Positions 42,084 through 52,422 are shown, numbered from the stretch's first letter. The stretch is DNA of 64,000 bases from Hyphomicrobium sp. (GCA_002928515.1 PERI01000005.1:62001-126000); one strand, 5' to 3'. Notes: generated from the sequence alone by a model not told the origin. Translations and numbers: made by a program.

Positions 42084-43712
42084 CTACGCGTCTTTGGCCA
42101 TCTCGCGCAGTTTAAATTTTTGAATTTTTCCGGTTGAAGTTTTGGGGACTTCGGCAAACACAATGTGGCGCGGAACTTTGTAGCGCGCGAGACCCTGACG
42201 GCACCATTCGAGCAACTCTTCGCCTGTCGCCGTCGCGCCGGGTCTGAGTTCTATGAAGGCGCACGGCGTCTCGCCCCATTTGTCGTCCGGTTTGGCAACG
42301 ACGGCGCAAAACGCAACGGCAGGGTGCTTGTAAAGGACATCCTCGACTTCAATCGATGAAATATTTTCCCCGCCAGAAATGATGATGTCTTTCGAACGGT
42401 CTTTGAGCTGAATGTACCCATCGGCATGCATCACGCCCAGATCGCCGGAATGAAACCATCCACCGCGGAAAGCTTCTTCGGTCGCTTTCGCGTTATTGAG
42501 GTAGCCCTTCATGACGATGTTGCCGCGGAACATGACTTCGCCGAGCGTTTCGCCATCGGCGGGAACGCGCTCCATGGTTTCAGGGTCCATGACGGTCAGA
42601 TCTTCGAGCGCAACATAGCGCACGCCTTGGCGGATTTTCTTGGCATTGCGTTCAGGCTTAGGCAGGTCGTCCCAGCTCACGTCCCATTCGTTGATGGTCG
42701 CGGGACCGTAAGTTTCGGTCAGACCATAAAGATGGGTCAATCTAAACCCGGCATCCGTCATAGCCGACAGAACTGCTTCGGGCGGCGGCGCGGCGGCGTG
42801 GTTGAAAGCGACCACGTGGGAAATGTCGCGCTTCTCGTCCGCGCTCGCGTTGAGCAACGTGGACATGACGATCGGCGCGCCTGAAATATGCGTGACTTTG
42901 TGCGTGACGATGGCATCGAACATGGCTTTGGCACGTACCCAGCGAAGGCACACATGCGTGCCGCCTACCATCGAAATCGACCACGGAAAGCACCAGCCGT
43001 TGCAGTGAAACATTGGCAGCGTCCACAGGTAGACGCTATCGCGCGTCATGCCGGTGGCCATGGTATTCGCATAACACATCAATGCAGCGCCGCGATGATG
43101 ATAGACAACGCCCTTGGGATTTCCGGTGGTGCCTGATGTGTAGTTGAGCGAGATCGCATCCCATTCGTCATTGGGCCAGCGCCATTTGAAATGTGGATCG
43201 CCCTTGGCGATAAACGCTTCGTAGTCGTCTTGAGATAACGCGGTGCCGGTCTGGGAAAATTCAAGATCGTTATAGTCGATGATGATTGGCTTGACCTTGG
43301 CGAGCGCCAAAGCCTCGCGCATCGTTGCCGAAAATTCGCGGTCGGTGATCAGCAGCTTAGTATTTGCGTGATCGAGCTGAAACGCGATGATCGCCGCATC
43401 GAGCCGCGTGTTGATCGTGTGCAGAACGGCCCCCGTCATGGCGACGCCGTAGTGCGCTTCGAGCATCGGTGGGGTGTTGGCGAGCATGACTGAAACGGTA
43501 TCGCTAGGTCCCACATTGCGCATGGCGAGCGCTGAGGCGAGGCGCCGGCATCGGGCGTAAAACTCGGCATAAGTGACCCGCACATTCCCATGAATAATCG
43601 CCGTGCGATCGGGCGTTACAGTTGCGGTGCGCTCAAGGAATGACAGCGGGGTCAGCGGCTGAAAATTGGCGGGATTTTTAGGCAAGTTCTGTTCGTAGGG
43701 ATTTGACTGCAT
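42084..43712 (-). CDS. Acyl-CoA synthetase (AMP-forming)
   Basis: A 542-residue adenylate-forming enzyme that activates a carboxylic acid to its CoA thioester. The P-loop-like motif LNYTSGTTGNPKGVVYHH, HLYGLTETYGPA (A5), WFHSGDLGVMHADGYIQLKDRSKD (A7/A8) and the catalytic lysine near the end (TSTGKIQKFKLRE) are all present. RGAALMCYANTMATGM and TLPMFHCNGWCFPW are typical of the medium-chain/3-methylmercaptopropionyl-CoA ligase (DmdB-like) group, so a medium-chain or branched substrate is likely but unproven. ATG 43712 has GGAG some 13 bases upstream. Confidence 0.9.
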   Translation of the reverse strand: MQSNPYEQNLPKNPANFQPLTPLSFLERTATVTPDRTAIIHGNVRVTYAEFYARCRRLASALAMRNVGPSDTVSVMLANTPPMLEAHYGVAMTGAVLHTINTRLDAAIIAFQLDHANTKLLITDREFSATMREALALAKVKPIIIDYNDLEFSQTGTALSQDDYEAFIAKGDPHFKWRWPNDEWDAISLNYTSGTTGNPKGVVYHHRGAALMCYANTMATGMTRDSVYLWTLPMFHCNGWCFPWSISMVGGTHVCLRWVRAKAMFDAIVTHKVTHISGAPIVMSTLLNASADEKRDISHVVAFNHAAAPPPEAVLSAMTDAGFRLTHLYGLTETYGPATINEWDVSWDDLPKPERNAKKIRQGVRYVALEDLTVMDPETMERVPADGETLGEVMFRGNIVMKGYLNNAKATEEAFRGGWFHSGDLGVMHADGYIQLKDRSKDIIISGGENISSIEVEDVLYKHPAVAFCAVVAKPDDKWGETPCAFIELRPGATATGEELLEWCRQGLARYKVPRHIVFAEVPKTSTGKIQKFKLREMAKDA

Positions 43713-43912
43713 TAGGCGGCCCGTCTCCAGCGCTCGAAGTTCGCATGACGCTAGCGAATGAGGGCCGCGCCGACAACGGAGGAAATGCATGCGAGCTGGT
43801 GACCCAACGGTCTTTTGGGATGAGACAAACCCTAAACCCAAGCCCCGTGCTTCATCCTTCGGTTACCCTGACCCGTTAATCTCGGCTCTAGCCCCCTTCG
43901 GAGCCCGTCGAA

Positions 43913-45139
43913 ATGCGCCGCCTACCTCTGACAGTTTTGTGGATTGCGACCGTGTTGGCGCTGCCCTATGCGCTGGTCGCGTGGCATGGCTTTTTCGCGC
44001 CCGATGAAAACGGCGTGATGGCGACCGGGTCGCACGTCGGTTTGGATTTTGTTAACTTCTGGTCGGCCGGGCGGCTCGCGCTCGAAGGTCTGGTGACGCA
44101 GGGCTACGATCCGGAAAGTTACAAAGCACTGCTCGCGACTTGGTTCGCACCGGCAACGGCTTTTACAAATCTCTCATACCCGCCGAGCCTCCTGCCGTGG
44201 CTCGCACCATTCGCTCTGCTGCCGTTTTCTAGCGCGTATGTGCTTTGGACAATGTTGGGTGCGGCGGCGTTCCTGGTGGCAGCACTTGGCCGATGGCCAA
44301 CGCGCCAGGATGCCCCTTTAGTTGGGGTGCTATTCCTCGCGCCAGCGGTCGTCTCCAATGTCATCTTTGGCCAAATCGCACTGTTCATGGCAGCGCTTTT
44401 TATTGGCGCACTCCGCGTGCTGCCGATGCGGCCTATTTTGGCAGGTGTCATGTTTGGCTTTCTCACGCTGAAACCTCAGATCGCGCTTTTACTGCCGTTG
44501 TTTCTGATCGCGTTTGGGGCTTGGCGTTCGCTCGCAGCGATGACAACAACCACCCTCGCGCTCGTGCTATTCAGTATTGCCCTCTTCGGAATTCAACCGT
44601 GGCAGGCCTACTTCATCGATACGGCACAACTGCAATGGTCCTACATCCTGGCCATGGATGATTTCTACGCGATTCACATGACGACGCCGTATGCAGCTCT
44701 CTGGTCATTGGGGGCGTCAACGCACGTTGCACTCGCGGGACAATGGCTCATCTCGGCAGCCATCGTGGCAACGACATTCGCGGTAGCGCGTAGTGATGCG
44801 ACGCTGCCCGTAAAGTCCCTGATCTTGACGCTCGGCACCATGATGGTGGTGCCCTATGCGTTAGCGCACGATCTCGCCGTGCCACTCGCAGCTTTGATCT
44901 GGTATTGGCGCGCACGAAGGGATGCACCATCACCGATTGAGCTGACGCTCGGCGGACTTTTATGGCTATTGCCCTTCCCGCTGACGTTCGTGCTGCAACA
45001 TCAAGGGATACCAGCAACGCAGATGATGATGCTGGGACTGTACGCGTGGCTCGCGGCCAACGCGCTGGGTTGGAACCCACTGTCTCGCCGCGATAACTCA
45101 GCCGAACCCGCTATTGTCTGGACGCGCGCACGCGCCTGA
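43913..45139 (+). CDS. GT87/DUF2029 membrane glycosyltransferase
   Basis: A 408-residue protein with about ten membrane spans. It matches the DUF2029 (GT87) layout: an N-terminal span, then GLDFVNFWSAGRLALEG with the conserved acidic residue near the end of the first loop, NLSYPPSLLPWLAPFALLPF, NVIFGQIALFMAALFIGAL and LTLKPQIALLLPLFLIA. Family members use polyprenyl-phosphate-linked sugars (mannose in actinobacteria) to build envelope glycans. The acceptor here is unknown. It converges with trcR, with two bases between stops. Confidence 0.85.
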   Translation: MRRLPLTVLWIATVLALPYALVAWHGFFAPDENGVMATGSHVGLDFVNFWSAGRLALEGLVTQGYDPESYKALLATWFAPATAFTNLSYPPSLLPWLAPFALLPFSSAYVLWTMLGAAAFLVAALGRWPTRQDAPLVGVLFLAPAVVSNVIFGQIALFMAALFIGALRVLPMRPILAGVMFGFLTLKPQIALLLPLFLIAFGAWRSLAAMTTTTLALVLFSIALFGIQPWQAYFIDTAQLQWSYILAMDDFYAIHMTTPYAALWSLGASTHVALAGQWLISAAIVATTFAVARSDATLPVKSLILTLGTMMVVPYALAHDLAVPLAALIWYWRARRDAPSPIELTLGGLLWLLPFPLTFVLQHQGIPATQMMMLGLYAWLAANALGWNPLSRRDNSAEPAIVWTRARA

Positions 45140-45141
45140 AA

Positions 45142-45906
45142 TTATTCCTGGCTTGGCTCGTCGTCGGCTGTGACACCCGACATGCCTTTGAGCTTGGCCA
45201 GCACGCGGGCCTGTTCCTGCTCTGGCGTTTCCTCCGGGGCCTCAGCAGCAACCTTCGGCGCGAGGATCTGAGCGGTGTTCGTGGATGCAGGCGGCGGTGT
45301 CGTCGTCTCGGTCGTGGACAGCAGTGTGCCTGCCTTGTCCTGACCCTTGCCAGACTCTTTGCGCTCGCGATCAAGCCGGCGCGCCGATTTCTGAACCTCG
45401 GCATCCAGATCGATCTGTGTGCATAGCCCGAGTGTCACCGGATCCTGCGGCGTCAATTGCGCTGAGTTCCAGTGCGTGCGATCGCGAATTTGCGCAATCG
45501 TCGGCTTGGTGGTGCCGACCAAGCGCATGATCTGGCTGTCTTTGAGCTCGGGGTGATTACGCAAAATCCACAGCACGGCATTTGGCCGATCATGACGCCG
45601 CGAAACCGGGGTATAGCGCGGACCTTTGCGCGATAGCGACGGCGGAGGCAATTCGACTTTGCTTTCGGCTAACTTCAATTTGTAGCCGTGATCTTTTTCA
45701 CCGCGCGCAATTTCATCGCGCGTCAGTTGACCGTTGGTCACAGGGTCCATGCCCTTAATGCCTTGGGCCACGTCGCCGTCAGCGATGCCTTTGACTTCGA
45801 GTGGATGCAGGCCGCAGAATTCAGCGATCTGGTCGAACGCAAGACCGGTATTCTCAACCAGCCAAACGGCGGTCGCTTTCGGCATCAGTGGTCTGCGGTC
45901 GCTCAT
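45142..45906 (-). CDS. trcR: Cell-cycle transcriptional regulator TrcR (DUF1013)
   Basis: A 254-residue DUF1013 protein. MPKATAVWLVENTGLAFDQIAEFCGLHPLEVKGIADG and RPNAVLWILRNHPELKDSQIMRLVGTTKPTIAQIRDRTHWNS are two helix-turn-helix-like regions that define the family. TrcR binds RNA polymerase-transcribed promoters genome-wide in alphaproteobacteria and is linked to cell-cycle timing. The last 80 residues are low-complexity. ATG 45906 has CGGAGA nine bases upstream; the track begins 13 codons earlier. Confidence 0.92.
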   Translation of the reverse strand: MSDRRPLMPKATAVWLVENTGLAFDQIAEFCGLHPLEVKGIADGDVAQGIKGMDPVTNGQLTRDEIARGEKDHGYKLKLAESKVELPPPSLSRKGPRYTPVSRRHDRPNAVLWILRNHPELKDSQIMRLVGTTKPTIAQIRDRTHWNSAQLTPQDPVTLGLCTQIDLDAEVQKSARRLDRERKESGKGQDKAGTLLSTTETTTPPPASTNTAQILAPKVAAEAPEETPEQEQARVLAKLKGMSGVTADDEPSQE

Positions 45907-46165
45907 AATTGTATGTCTCCGGTCCGGCGCGGGGGGGGTCCGCAACGGCCAACTGCAGGATGAAATGGGAATACCTGCTTATAGCGGTCAAGAGGCCAGC
46001 AAAGCAATCGCGAATTGGCGGAACTGAAACGCCATGTGCGGCAAGAACGCCGCAGGCTCATGCCCTGGTCGTCAGTTGCAGCCGTCCGCCTGCGACGTTA
46101 CTGTGACATTGCGCGCGAGTGAATTTGAACTCTCGCTCTGTCTGACCGAACCAAGGACACTACGC

Positions 46166-46603
46166 ATGCTCGCGACCGCCGGCCGCACGAAATACTTCGA
46201 AGATTTGCAGGTCGGGCAAGAAGCCTCGATGTCCAGAGTGGTATCGGAAGCCGACATCGTCGCTTACGCGGCTTTATCGGGCGATTACAACCCAGTGCAC
46301 TTGGACCCCGGTTACGCGGCCACGACAATCTTCAAAGAGCGGATTGCGCACGGCATTTTGTCGGCGGGCTACATATCGGCCCTGTTTGGCATGAAGTTAC
46401 CAGGGCCTGGTGCGATCTACATCTCACAGTCTTTGAATTTCAAAGGTCCGGTGAAGATCGATGATCGGGTCGAGTCGATTGTGCGCCTGATCGAACTCAT
46501 CCCGGAAAAGCGCCGCGCAAAATTCGATTGCCTGTGCACCGTCAACGGCAAAGCCGTTCTGACGGGAGAAGCGGTCTTGATGGTGCCCGGCCGTCCTGCT
46601 TAA
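46166..46603 (+). CDS. MaoC-family (R)-specific enoyl-CoA hydratase-like protein
   Basis: A 145-residue hot-dog-fold protein. EADIVAYAALSGDYNPVHLDPGYAATTIFKERIAHGILSAGYISAL contains the hydratase motif with the catalytic Asp (GDYNPVH) and His. This is the pattern of short (R)-enoyl-CoA hydratases such as PhaJ, which feed fatty-acid oxidation intermediates to polyhydroxyalkanoate, but the true substrate is open. ATG 46166 has AAGGA nine bases upstream. It precedes ribF on the same strand with a 115-base gap. Confidence 0.88.
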   Translation: MLATAGRTKYFEDLQVGQEASMSRVVSEADIVAYAALSGDYNPVHLDPGYAATTIFKERIAHGILSAGYISALFGMKLPGPGAIYISQSLNFKGPVKIDDRVESIVRLIELIPEKRRAKFDCLCTVNGKAVLTGEAVLMVPGRPA

Positions 46604-46718
46604 AGGTCGTTCTGCTTAAAGCTCGTTTTGCTGTTGGCCGACGAGCTCCACAGCTTTCGCAATGTTGATCGCTTAATCTCGACGGCGCACGTTTGATCCG
46701 CAGGAGCTTATCGCCGCG

Positions 46719-47639
46719 ATGCAGGTCGTTCACGGTCACACGCATGTGCCGCTCGAAGCGCGCGGCGCGGTTGTCGCCATCGGCAATTTCGATGGGGTGC
46801 ATCGCGGCCACCGCGCACTGATCGCCGAAGCGGTGTCACGCGCTAAAGCATTAGATCGCGCACCCGCCGTCATGCTGTTCGAACCGCACCCACGCGAATT
46901 TTTCCAACCCGACGAACAACACTTTCGCCTCACACCGCTGACGCGCAAATTGCATTTGTTCAAAGAGCTTGGCGTGAAAACCGCGTTTGTCGAACCGTTC
47001 AATGCGCAACTGGCCGGCATGACCGCGCAAGAGTTTATCGAGCGTGTGCTGGTGGCAGGGCTCGGCGTCGCGCATGTCATCATCGGCTACGATTTTTATT
47101 TTGGCAAGAAACGCGGCGGCAATCCGGAATTGATGGCACACGCAGGCGAGGAGCTTGGCTTCGGCGTCACGGTGATGCCGCCGGTGGCCGAATCCGGGGA
47201 AGTGTTTTCGTCATCCGGCGTGCGCTTGCACTTAGCGCAAGGCGATGTGAAGGGCGCAGCGCATATGCTGGGTGATAATTGGCGCGTGTCTGGTAAAGTC
47301 GTCGGCGGTGCCAAGCGCGGCACCGGCATGGGATATCCGACCGCCAACGTGCCGATGCCGAAGGGAACCACGTTGGGCCACGGCATCTATGCCGTGCGCG
47401 CGCATGTAGACGGCGCTGTGCACGACGCTGCGGCCTACCTCGGGACACGACCCACGTTCGATGACGGCAAGCCGGTGCTGGAAGTTTTTCTTCTGGACTT
47501 CGATGGCGATTTGTATGGCCACGAGATGGAGGTCGAGTTCGTCGATTTCATCCGCCCCGATCGCAAGTTCGATAGCGCCGACGAACTCATCGTCCAAATG
47601 AACGCCGATGTCTCCAACGTGCGGGCGATTCTGAGTTAG
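46719..47639 (+). CDS. ribF: Bifunctional riboflavin kinase/FAD synthetase
   Basis: A 306-residue enzyme that makes FMN and FAD from riboflavin. The N-terminal FAD synthetase domain has GNFDGVHRGHRALI and FEPHPREFF, then IIGYDFYFGKKRGGNPELM. SSSGVRLHLAQGDVKGAAHMLG links to the C-terminal flavokinase domain with KRGTGMGYPTANVPMP and LEVFLLDFDGDLYGHEMEVEFVDFIRPDRKFDS. No FMN riboswitch is seen upstream. A palindromic repeat follows. Confidence 0.95.
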   Translation: MQVVHGHTHVPLEARGAVVAIGNFDGVHRGHRALIAEAVSRAKALDRAPAVMLFEPHPREFFQPDEQHFRLTPLTRKLHLFKELGVKTAFVEPFNAQLAGMTAQEFIERVLVAGLGVAHVIIGYDFYFGKKRGGNPELMAHAGEELGFGVTVMPPVAESGEVFSSSGVRLHLAQGDVKGAAHMLGDNWRVSGKVVGGAKRGTGMGYPTANVPMPKGTTLGHGIYAVRAHVDGAVHDAAAYLGTRPTFDDGKPVLEVFLLDFDGDLYGHEMEVEFVDFIRPDRKFDSADELIVQMNADVSNVRAILS

Positions 47640-47646
47640 CTGTAAG

Positions 47647-47753
47647 TTGTCATCCCGGACGCGATGCCGCGCATCGCGATCCGGGACCCAGGCTTCTAAG
47701 AAAGATTTCTGGGTCCCGGTTCTCGCCGCATGGCGGCTCGCCCGGGATGACAA
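47647..47753. repeat. REP-like nested palindrome between ribF and ileS
   Basis: TTGTCATCCCGG at 47647-47658 is the exact inverse complement of CCGGGATGACAA at 47742-47753. Inside lies a second inverted pair, CCGGGACCCAG...CTGGGTCCCGG. This TCATCCCGGACGCG-type sequence is a dispersed intergenic palindrome familiar in many Hyphomicrobiales genomes. It could also act as a terminator or mRNA-stabilising structure for ribF. Confidence 0.85.
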
Positions 47754-47897
47754 TTTTTCTGATGGCAAATGTGCGGAAAGTCGGTGACGACCCACGCGAA
47801 ACTCGAAAAATTGCGTGTGCCTGCCGACCTTGCTAGAACGCGCGCTGATTTGACGGCGGAGCGCGTGCATCTGCCAGACCCAGAAAGATCGAACAGA

Positions 47898-50800
47898 ATG
47901 TCGAAGGACAAGCGCCCACCGTCGAAGGTTGAGGCGGAGCCGAGCAAAACTCAAACAGCGGCGAAGGCGGCAGCAGGCGCCGATGCAAATACCGCAGCAG
48001 CGGGCAGCGCGCGCGACTGGAGCGAAACGCTGTTCCTGCCTCAGACCGAATTTCCTATGCGCGCCGGACTGCCCGAACTCGAACCGAAATTACTCAAGCG
48101 CTGGGACGAGATGGGCCTCTACGAAAAGCTGCGGGCGCATGCCAAGGGCCGCACGCGCTTCGTGCTGCACGATGGCCCGCCGTACGCAAACGGCAACATC
48201 CACATCGGCCATGCGCTCAATAAAATTCTCAAAGACCTCGTGGTGAAATCGCAGCAGATGCTGGGCCATGACTCACCGTACGTGCCAGGCTGGGATTGTC
48301 ACGGCTTGCCGATCGAATGGAAGATCGAGGAGGCGTATCGCGCCAAGGGAAAAGAAAAGCCGGACTTCTCAGACGCCAAAGCGATCAATGCGTTTCGCGA
48401 TGAGTGCCGCAAGTTTGCCGGTCAATGGCTCGACGTGCAGCGCGAGGAATTCAAGCGCCTCGGCGTGATCGGCGATTGGGCCAACCCCTATTCGACGATG
48501 AGCTACAAGGCAGAAGCGACGATAGCCCGCGAACTGATGCAGTTTGCCAAGTCAGGTTTGCTGTATCGCGGCTCGAAGCCTGTGATGTGGAGCGTGGTTG
48601 AGAAAACCGCGCTCGCGGAAGCCGAGATCGAGTACCAGGATTATCAGTCCGATATGATCTGGGTGAAGTTTCCGGTTGATCGGCACGACACTGCTCGGGC
48701 GCGTGATAGAGCAGCTGATACGTTGGGACTCGCTGGAGCAAATATCGTTATCTGGACTACAACGCCGTGGACACTACCGGGCAACCGAGCGATTAGTTTT
48801 TCAAGCCGCATAGATTACAATCTTTACGAAGTAACCGACGCCCCAAAAGACAACTGGGCCAAGGTCGGCGACAAATTTGTGCTGGCCGAAAAGCTGGCCG
48901 ACCAAGTCACGAAGGCTGCTAAAATTGATGGCCTCCATCTCGTGCGCCGCGTATCTGCAGCCGAACTTGCCAGTGCGATTTGCGTGCATCCGTTGGCGAA
49001 GCTCGCTTACGACTTCGACGTCCCACTCCTCGACGGCGATCACGTCACCGATGATACCGGCACCGGCTTCGTGCACACCGCGCCGGGGCATGGTGCTGAC
49101 GACTACATCATCTGGAACAAAAATCAGAAGGCGCTACGCGAGCGCGGCATTGACACAACTGTTCCCTTCACAGTTGACGCAGACGGCGTAATGACGAGCG
49201 CTGCGCCGGGCTTCGAAGGCAAGCGCGTTCTCAAAGAAAACGGCGACAAAGGCGATGCCAACGACGCGGTGATTAAAGCGCTGGCAGACGCTGGCAACAT
49301 CATCGCGCGCGGACGCTTGAAGCATCAGTATCCGCACTCTTGGCGTTCCAAGAAGCCGGTGATCTTCCGCAATACACCCCAATGGTTCATTGCAATGGAC
49401 ACTCCTGTTGCGCCCGGCGACTCTCCTTCGTCGAGCCGGCCGCCGGGCGCGGAGCGCCGGAATTCTTTGAGAGATATCTCACTTGCGGAAATTAAGAACA
49501 CCGAATGGGTGCCCAAGTCCGGCCAGAACCGCATCACCGGCATGATCGAGGCCAAGCCCGATTGGGTCGTCTCGCGTCAGCGCGCGTGGGGCGTGCCGAT
49601 CACGGTATTCCGAAATGTCGAAACCGATCAGGTCATTCCCGGACCGGGATTTGCAGAGTCCGATGAACTCGTCGCGCGAATTGAAAAAGCTTTTGAAGAG
49701 CACGGCGCGGACGTGTGGTTCGAAGCCGACGCCAAAGATCGCTTCCTGAAAGGTCTCATTCCAAAAGCCGAACGCGACAAGTGGGAGCAGGTCAAAGACG
49801 TGCTCGACGTCTGGTTCGATTCCGGTTCGACCCACGCCTTCACGCTCGAAGATCCCGCAACCTTCCCGGCCTACAAAGGCCTCGCGCGCAAGCCAAAGGG
49901 CCAGGATCGCGTGATGTATTTGGAAGGCTCCGACCAGCATCGCGGCTGGTTCCACTCATCGCTCATCGAAAGCTGCGGCACGCGCGGTCACGCGCCCTAT
50001 GACGTGGTGCTGACGCACGGCTTCGTGCTCGACGAGAAGGGCCAGAAAATGTCGAAGTCGCTCGGCAACGTCGTCGCGCCGCAAGACGTGATGGCGAAAT
50101 CGGGTGCAGACATTTTGCGCCTGTGGGTGGCAGCCTCCGACTATTCCGACGACCTGCGCATCGGCCCGGAAATTCTGAAAACATTTTCGGAAACCTATCG
50201 CAAGCTGCGCAACACGCTGCGCTGGATGTTGGGCGCGCTCGCGCACTTCGATGCGAAGTCCGATACCGTTGCCGTCAAGAACATGCCGGAACTCGAACGC
50301 TTGATGCTGCATCGCTTAGCGGAAATCGACCACGACGTGCGCAAGGCGTACGAGACCTACGACTATCGCAAGATCGTCGGCATCCTTTCGCAATTCATGA
50401 ACACCGAATTGTCGGCGTTCTATTTCGACATCCGCAAAGACGCGCTGTACTGCGAAGCGCCATCGAGCGTGAAGCGCAAGGCGGCACTCACCGTCGTCGA
50501 TCACTTGGCGGAATGTCTGATCAAGTGGCTCGCGCCCATTCTGTCGTTCACGGCGGAAGAAGCGTGGCTACTTTATAAACCGGGCGAAGCAGACAGCGTA
50601 CATCTGGCAGCGTTCCCGAAAATCCCGCGCGGTTGGCGCGACGACAATCTCGCCGCCAAGTGGGACCGCGTGCGCGAAGTGCGGAGCGTGGTCACCGGCG
50701 CACTTGAAGTCGAACGCGCGGCCAAGCGCATCGGCTCGTCACTCGAAGCCGCACCCGAGGTTTACGTCACCGATGCCGATTTGATGGCTGGCCTCGAAGG

Positions 50801-51059
50801 CGTTGATATGGCGGAAGTTTGCATCACGTCCGACATTGCGATCAGCGATAAGCCAGCGCCCGCTGGCGCGTTCATGCTGCCGAACGAACCGGGCGTCGGC
50901 GTCGTCATCAAGCGCGCGGACGGTACCAAGTGCGCCCGTTCCTGGCGCATCACCAAAGACGTTGGGTCGAACCCCGCCTATCCCGATCTATCGGCGCGCG
51001 ATGCTGCCGCCGTCGCCGAAATAGATGCCCAGAAAGACAGCATGAAAGTTGGCGCGTGA
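47898..51059 (+). CDS. ileS: Isoleucyl-tRNA synthetase
   Basis: A 1053-residue class I synthetase. [27 protein letters not shown] carries the HIGH motif and [14 protein letters not shown] carries KMSKS. The editing domain contains [16 protein letters not shown] and [19 protein letters not shown]. The C-terminal anticodon-binding helical domain includes [11 protein letters not shown]. The ATG at 47898 opens an unusual low-complexity Lys/Ala-rich leader of about 45 residues. Residues near 504-518 ([18 protein letters not shown]) are an insertion not usual in IleS, encoded by a DNA palindrome. The stop overlaps lspA by one base. Confidence 0.96.
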   Translation: MSKDKRPPSKVEAEPSKTQTAAKAAAGADANTAAAGSARDWSETLFLPQTEFPMRAGLPELEPKLLKRWDEMGLYEKLRAHAKGRTRFVLHDGPPYANGNIHIGHALNKILKDLVVKSQQMLGHDSPYVPGWDCHGLPIEWKIEEAYRAKGKEKPDFSDAKAINAFRDECRKFAGQWLDVQREEFKRLGVIGDWANPYSTMSYKAEATIARELMQFAKSGLLYRGSKPVMWSVVEKTALAEAEIEYQDYQSDMIWVKFPVDRHDTARARDRAADTLGLAGANIVIWTTTPWTLPGNRAISFSSRIDYNLYEVTDAPKDNWAKVGDKFVLAEKLADQVTKAAKIDGLHLVRRVSAAELASAICVHPLAKLAYDFDVPLLDGDHVTDDTGTGFVHTAPGHGADDYIIWNKNQKALRERGIDTTVPFTVDADGVMTSAAPGFEGKRVLKENGDKGDANDAVIKALADAGNIIARGRLKHQYPHSWRSKKPVIFRNTPQWFIAMDTPVAPGDSPSSSRPPGAERRNSLRDISLAEIKNTEWVPKSGQNRITGMIEAKPDWVVSRQRAWGVPITVFRNVETDQVIPGPGFAESDELVARIEKAFEEHGADVWFEADAKDRFLKGLIPKAERDKWEQVKDVLDVWFDSGSTHAFTLEDPATFPAYKGLARKPKGQDRVMYLEGSDQHRGWFHSSLIESCGTRGHAPYDVVLTHGFVLDEKGQKMSKSLGNVVAPQDVMAKSGADILRLWVAASDYSDDLRIGPEILKTFSETYRKLRNTLRWMLGALAHFDAKSDTVAVKNMPELERLMLHRLAEIDHDVRKAYETYDYRKIVGILSQFMNTELSAFYFDIRKDALYCEAPSSVKRKAALTVVDHLAECLIKWLAPILSFTAEEAWLLYKPGEADSVHLAAFPKIPRGWRDDNLAAKWDRVREVRSVVTGALEVERAAKRIGSSLEAAPEVYVTDADLMAGLEGVDMAEVCITSDIAISDKPAPAGAFMLPNEPGVGVVIKRADGTKCARSWRITKDVGSNPAYPDLSARDAAAVAEIDAQKDSMKVGA
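49410..49450. repeat. Palindromic insert in the ileS coding sequence
   Basis: GCGCCCGGCG (49410-49419) and CGCCGGGCGC (49441-49450) are perfect 10-base inverted copies flanking a 21-base loop. It is read in frame as [13 protein letters not shown], a low-complexity segment inside an otherwise conserved domain. It resembles the protein-tolerated palindromes (RPE) of other alphaproteobacteria. Confidence 0.75.
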
Positions 51060-51583
51060 TGCAAGCCAACGAAACGCACACCGACGCAAAGTCCAACGGC
51101 TGGCTCTGGGGTCGCTGGTCGGCGCTCGGTCTGACGGTCGCGCTCGCCACCGCCATCATCGACCAAGCGCACAAGTACTGGATGATCTACATCTACGACA
51201 TCCAGTCCAAAGGACGGGTCGAGGTCACGCCGTTTCTCGATCTGGTGTTCGTGAAGAACACCGGCATCAGCTATTCGATGTTTGCGACCGACACGATGGA
51301 AGGGCAGCTCATTCTGGCCAGCTTCGCAGCGGTCGCGAGCATTGCGATGTGGGTGTGGCTTTCGCGTTCGGCGACTGGGCGATTGATGACCTGGAGCATC
51401 GCGCTGATCATCGGCGGGGCCATCGGAAATGCCATTGATCGCTTGACGTTAGGGGGCGTCGCAGACTTCTTCTCGGCGCACGCCTTCGGCTTTTACTGGT
51501 ATGTGTTCAACATCGCCGATATGGCCATCGTTGCCGGGGTGGTCGGGCTGTTGTATGACTCATTCAGGCCAGAGTCGGCGTGA
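51059..51583 (+). CDS. lspA: Lipoprotein signal peptidase
   Basis: A 174-residue inner-membrane aspartyl protease that removes the signal peptide of diacylglyceryl-modified lipoproteins. Four spans are visible. The conserved blocks are VKNTGISYSMF, GGAIGNAIDRLTLGGVADFF (first catalytic Asp) and YVFNIADMAIV (second catalytic Asp). ATG 51059 overlaps the ileS stop by one base (TGATG), the usual ileS-lspA coupling; the track's earlier start is inside ileS. A lipoprotein gene follows it. Confidence 0.95.
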   Translation: MQANETHTDAKSNGWLWGRWSALGLTVALATAIIDQAHKYWMIYIYDIQSKGRVEVTPFLDLVFVKNTGISYSMFATDTMEGQLILASFAAVASIAMWVWLSRSATGRLMTWSIALIIGGAIGNAIDRLTLGGVADFFSAHAFGFYWYVFNIADMAIVAGVVGLLYDSFRPESA

Positions 51584-51656
51584 GTCGTAATCTGGCCTCA
51601 AACCCGTCTTAACTCGGGGAATAGGGGACGTGCGCGCGTCAGCGCTGGGGAAAGTC

Positions 51657-52112
51657 ATGGCATTGATAAAATTATCGAAAATTGCCAGGATCGCAGCCGC
51701 GGCAACACTGGCTGTGGCGCTCTCCGCTTGCGGGTTCGATGGCGTCGAACTCAACGGCAAGATTTTCGATGCCGTCGGTTTGAACACCGGCTCGACCCAA
51801 ACAGCAGTCCCGAAACTGAAAGAACGCGCCCCGCTCGTTGTTCCGCCTGGCTTAGAAGCATTGCCAGAACCTGGCAGCGGTAAAGCCGCCGTCGCTGAAC
51901 TGCCTGTCCAAGATCACGACGCCGCAAAGAACGTCAGCAAGAGCGAGCTTGAGCGGCAACAGGCCGAATATTGCGATAAGCATTATCGCCTCGCCAAAGC
52001 CCACGGCGACGAAAGCGCAGATTCCGTCAAAGGCCCACTTGGTCCATGCCGCGGATCCATTTTGACGGCCATTGGCAGCATCAACAAACCGGCTGAGACA
52101 GACGAAGAATAA
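51657..52112 (+). CDS. Small lipoprotein
   Basis: A 151-residue predicted lipoprotein with signal peptide IARIAAAATLAVALSACG; LSAC is a standard lipobox, so Cys is the first mature residue. The rest is polar, with VPKLKERAPLVVPPGLEALPEPGSG, a stretch found in alphaproteobacterial DUF3035-type lipoproteins. The function is unknown. It follows lspA by 70 bases and probably shares its transcript; many relatives are encoded just after lspA and before M16 peptidases, as here. ATG 51657 has GGGGA directly upstream. Confidence 0.82.
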   Translation: MALIKLSKIARIAAAATLAVALSACGFDGVELNGKIFDAVGLNTGSTQTAVPKLKERAPLVVPPGLEALPEPGSGKAAVAELPVQDHDAAKNVSKSELERQQAEYCDKHYRLAKAHGDESADSVKGPLGPCRGSILTAIGSINKPAETDEE

Positions 52113-52422
52113 TCTCTGTTTCTGAGCTGTAAGTCGATTGCGGCAAGCTGCGATCTGAGGTTGAGCGACCGCGACGGTAAATGCGGAAGATCTACGCACG
52201 CCAATCACGTGTCATCACAGCCAAACGAAATATAAGGCGTGCCATATGAACGCCTTGTCATTTGACTTACCCACCCCAAATCCGGCTCATAGCATCATGC
52301 GTTACGGCTGCCGGTAGCAGCGTTAACCAGCGAAAATAAACTTATCCCCGGGCTCAGCCAGGGGCTTATCCTGAGGGTTGCGAGCCGACAGTGGCGTAGC
52401 AACCGGATGAAGGACTGAACGA
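52113..52422. other. Intergenic region upstream of the M16 peptidase pair
   Basis: About 310 bases with no supported gene. I see a small imperfect hairpin around 52348-52372 (CCCCGGGCTCAGCCAGGGG) but no clear terminator or operator. The promoter of the M16 pair is expected here. Confidence 0.45.

Noticed and set aside
47232-47954. 240-residue minus-strand ORF
   Set aside because: Crosses ribF, the palindromic repeat and the ileS start; no RBS or motif.
49410-49450. Palindrome as a transcription terminator
   Set aside because: It is inside the ileS frame and has no T run.
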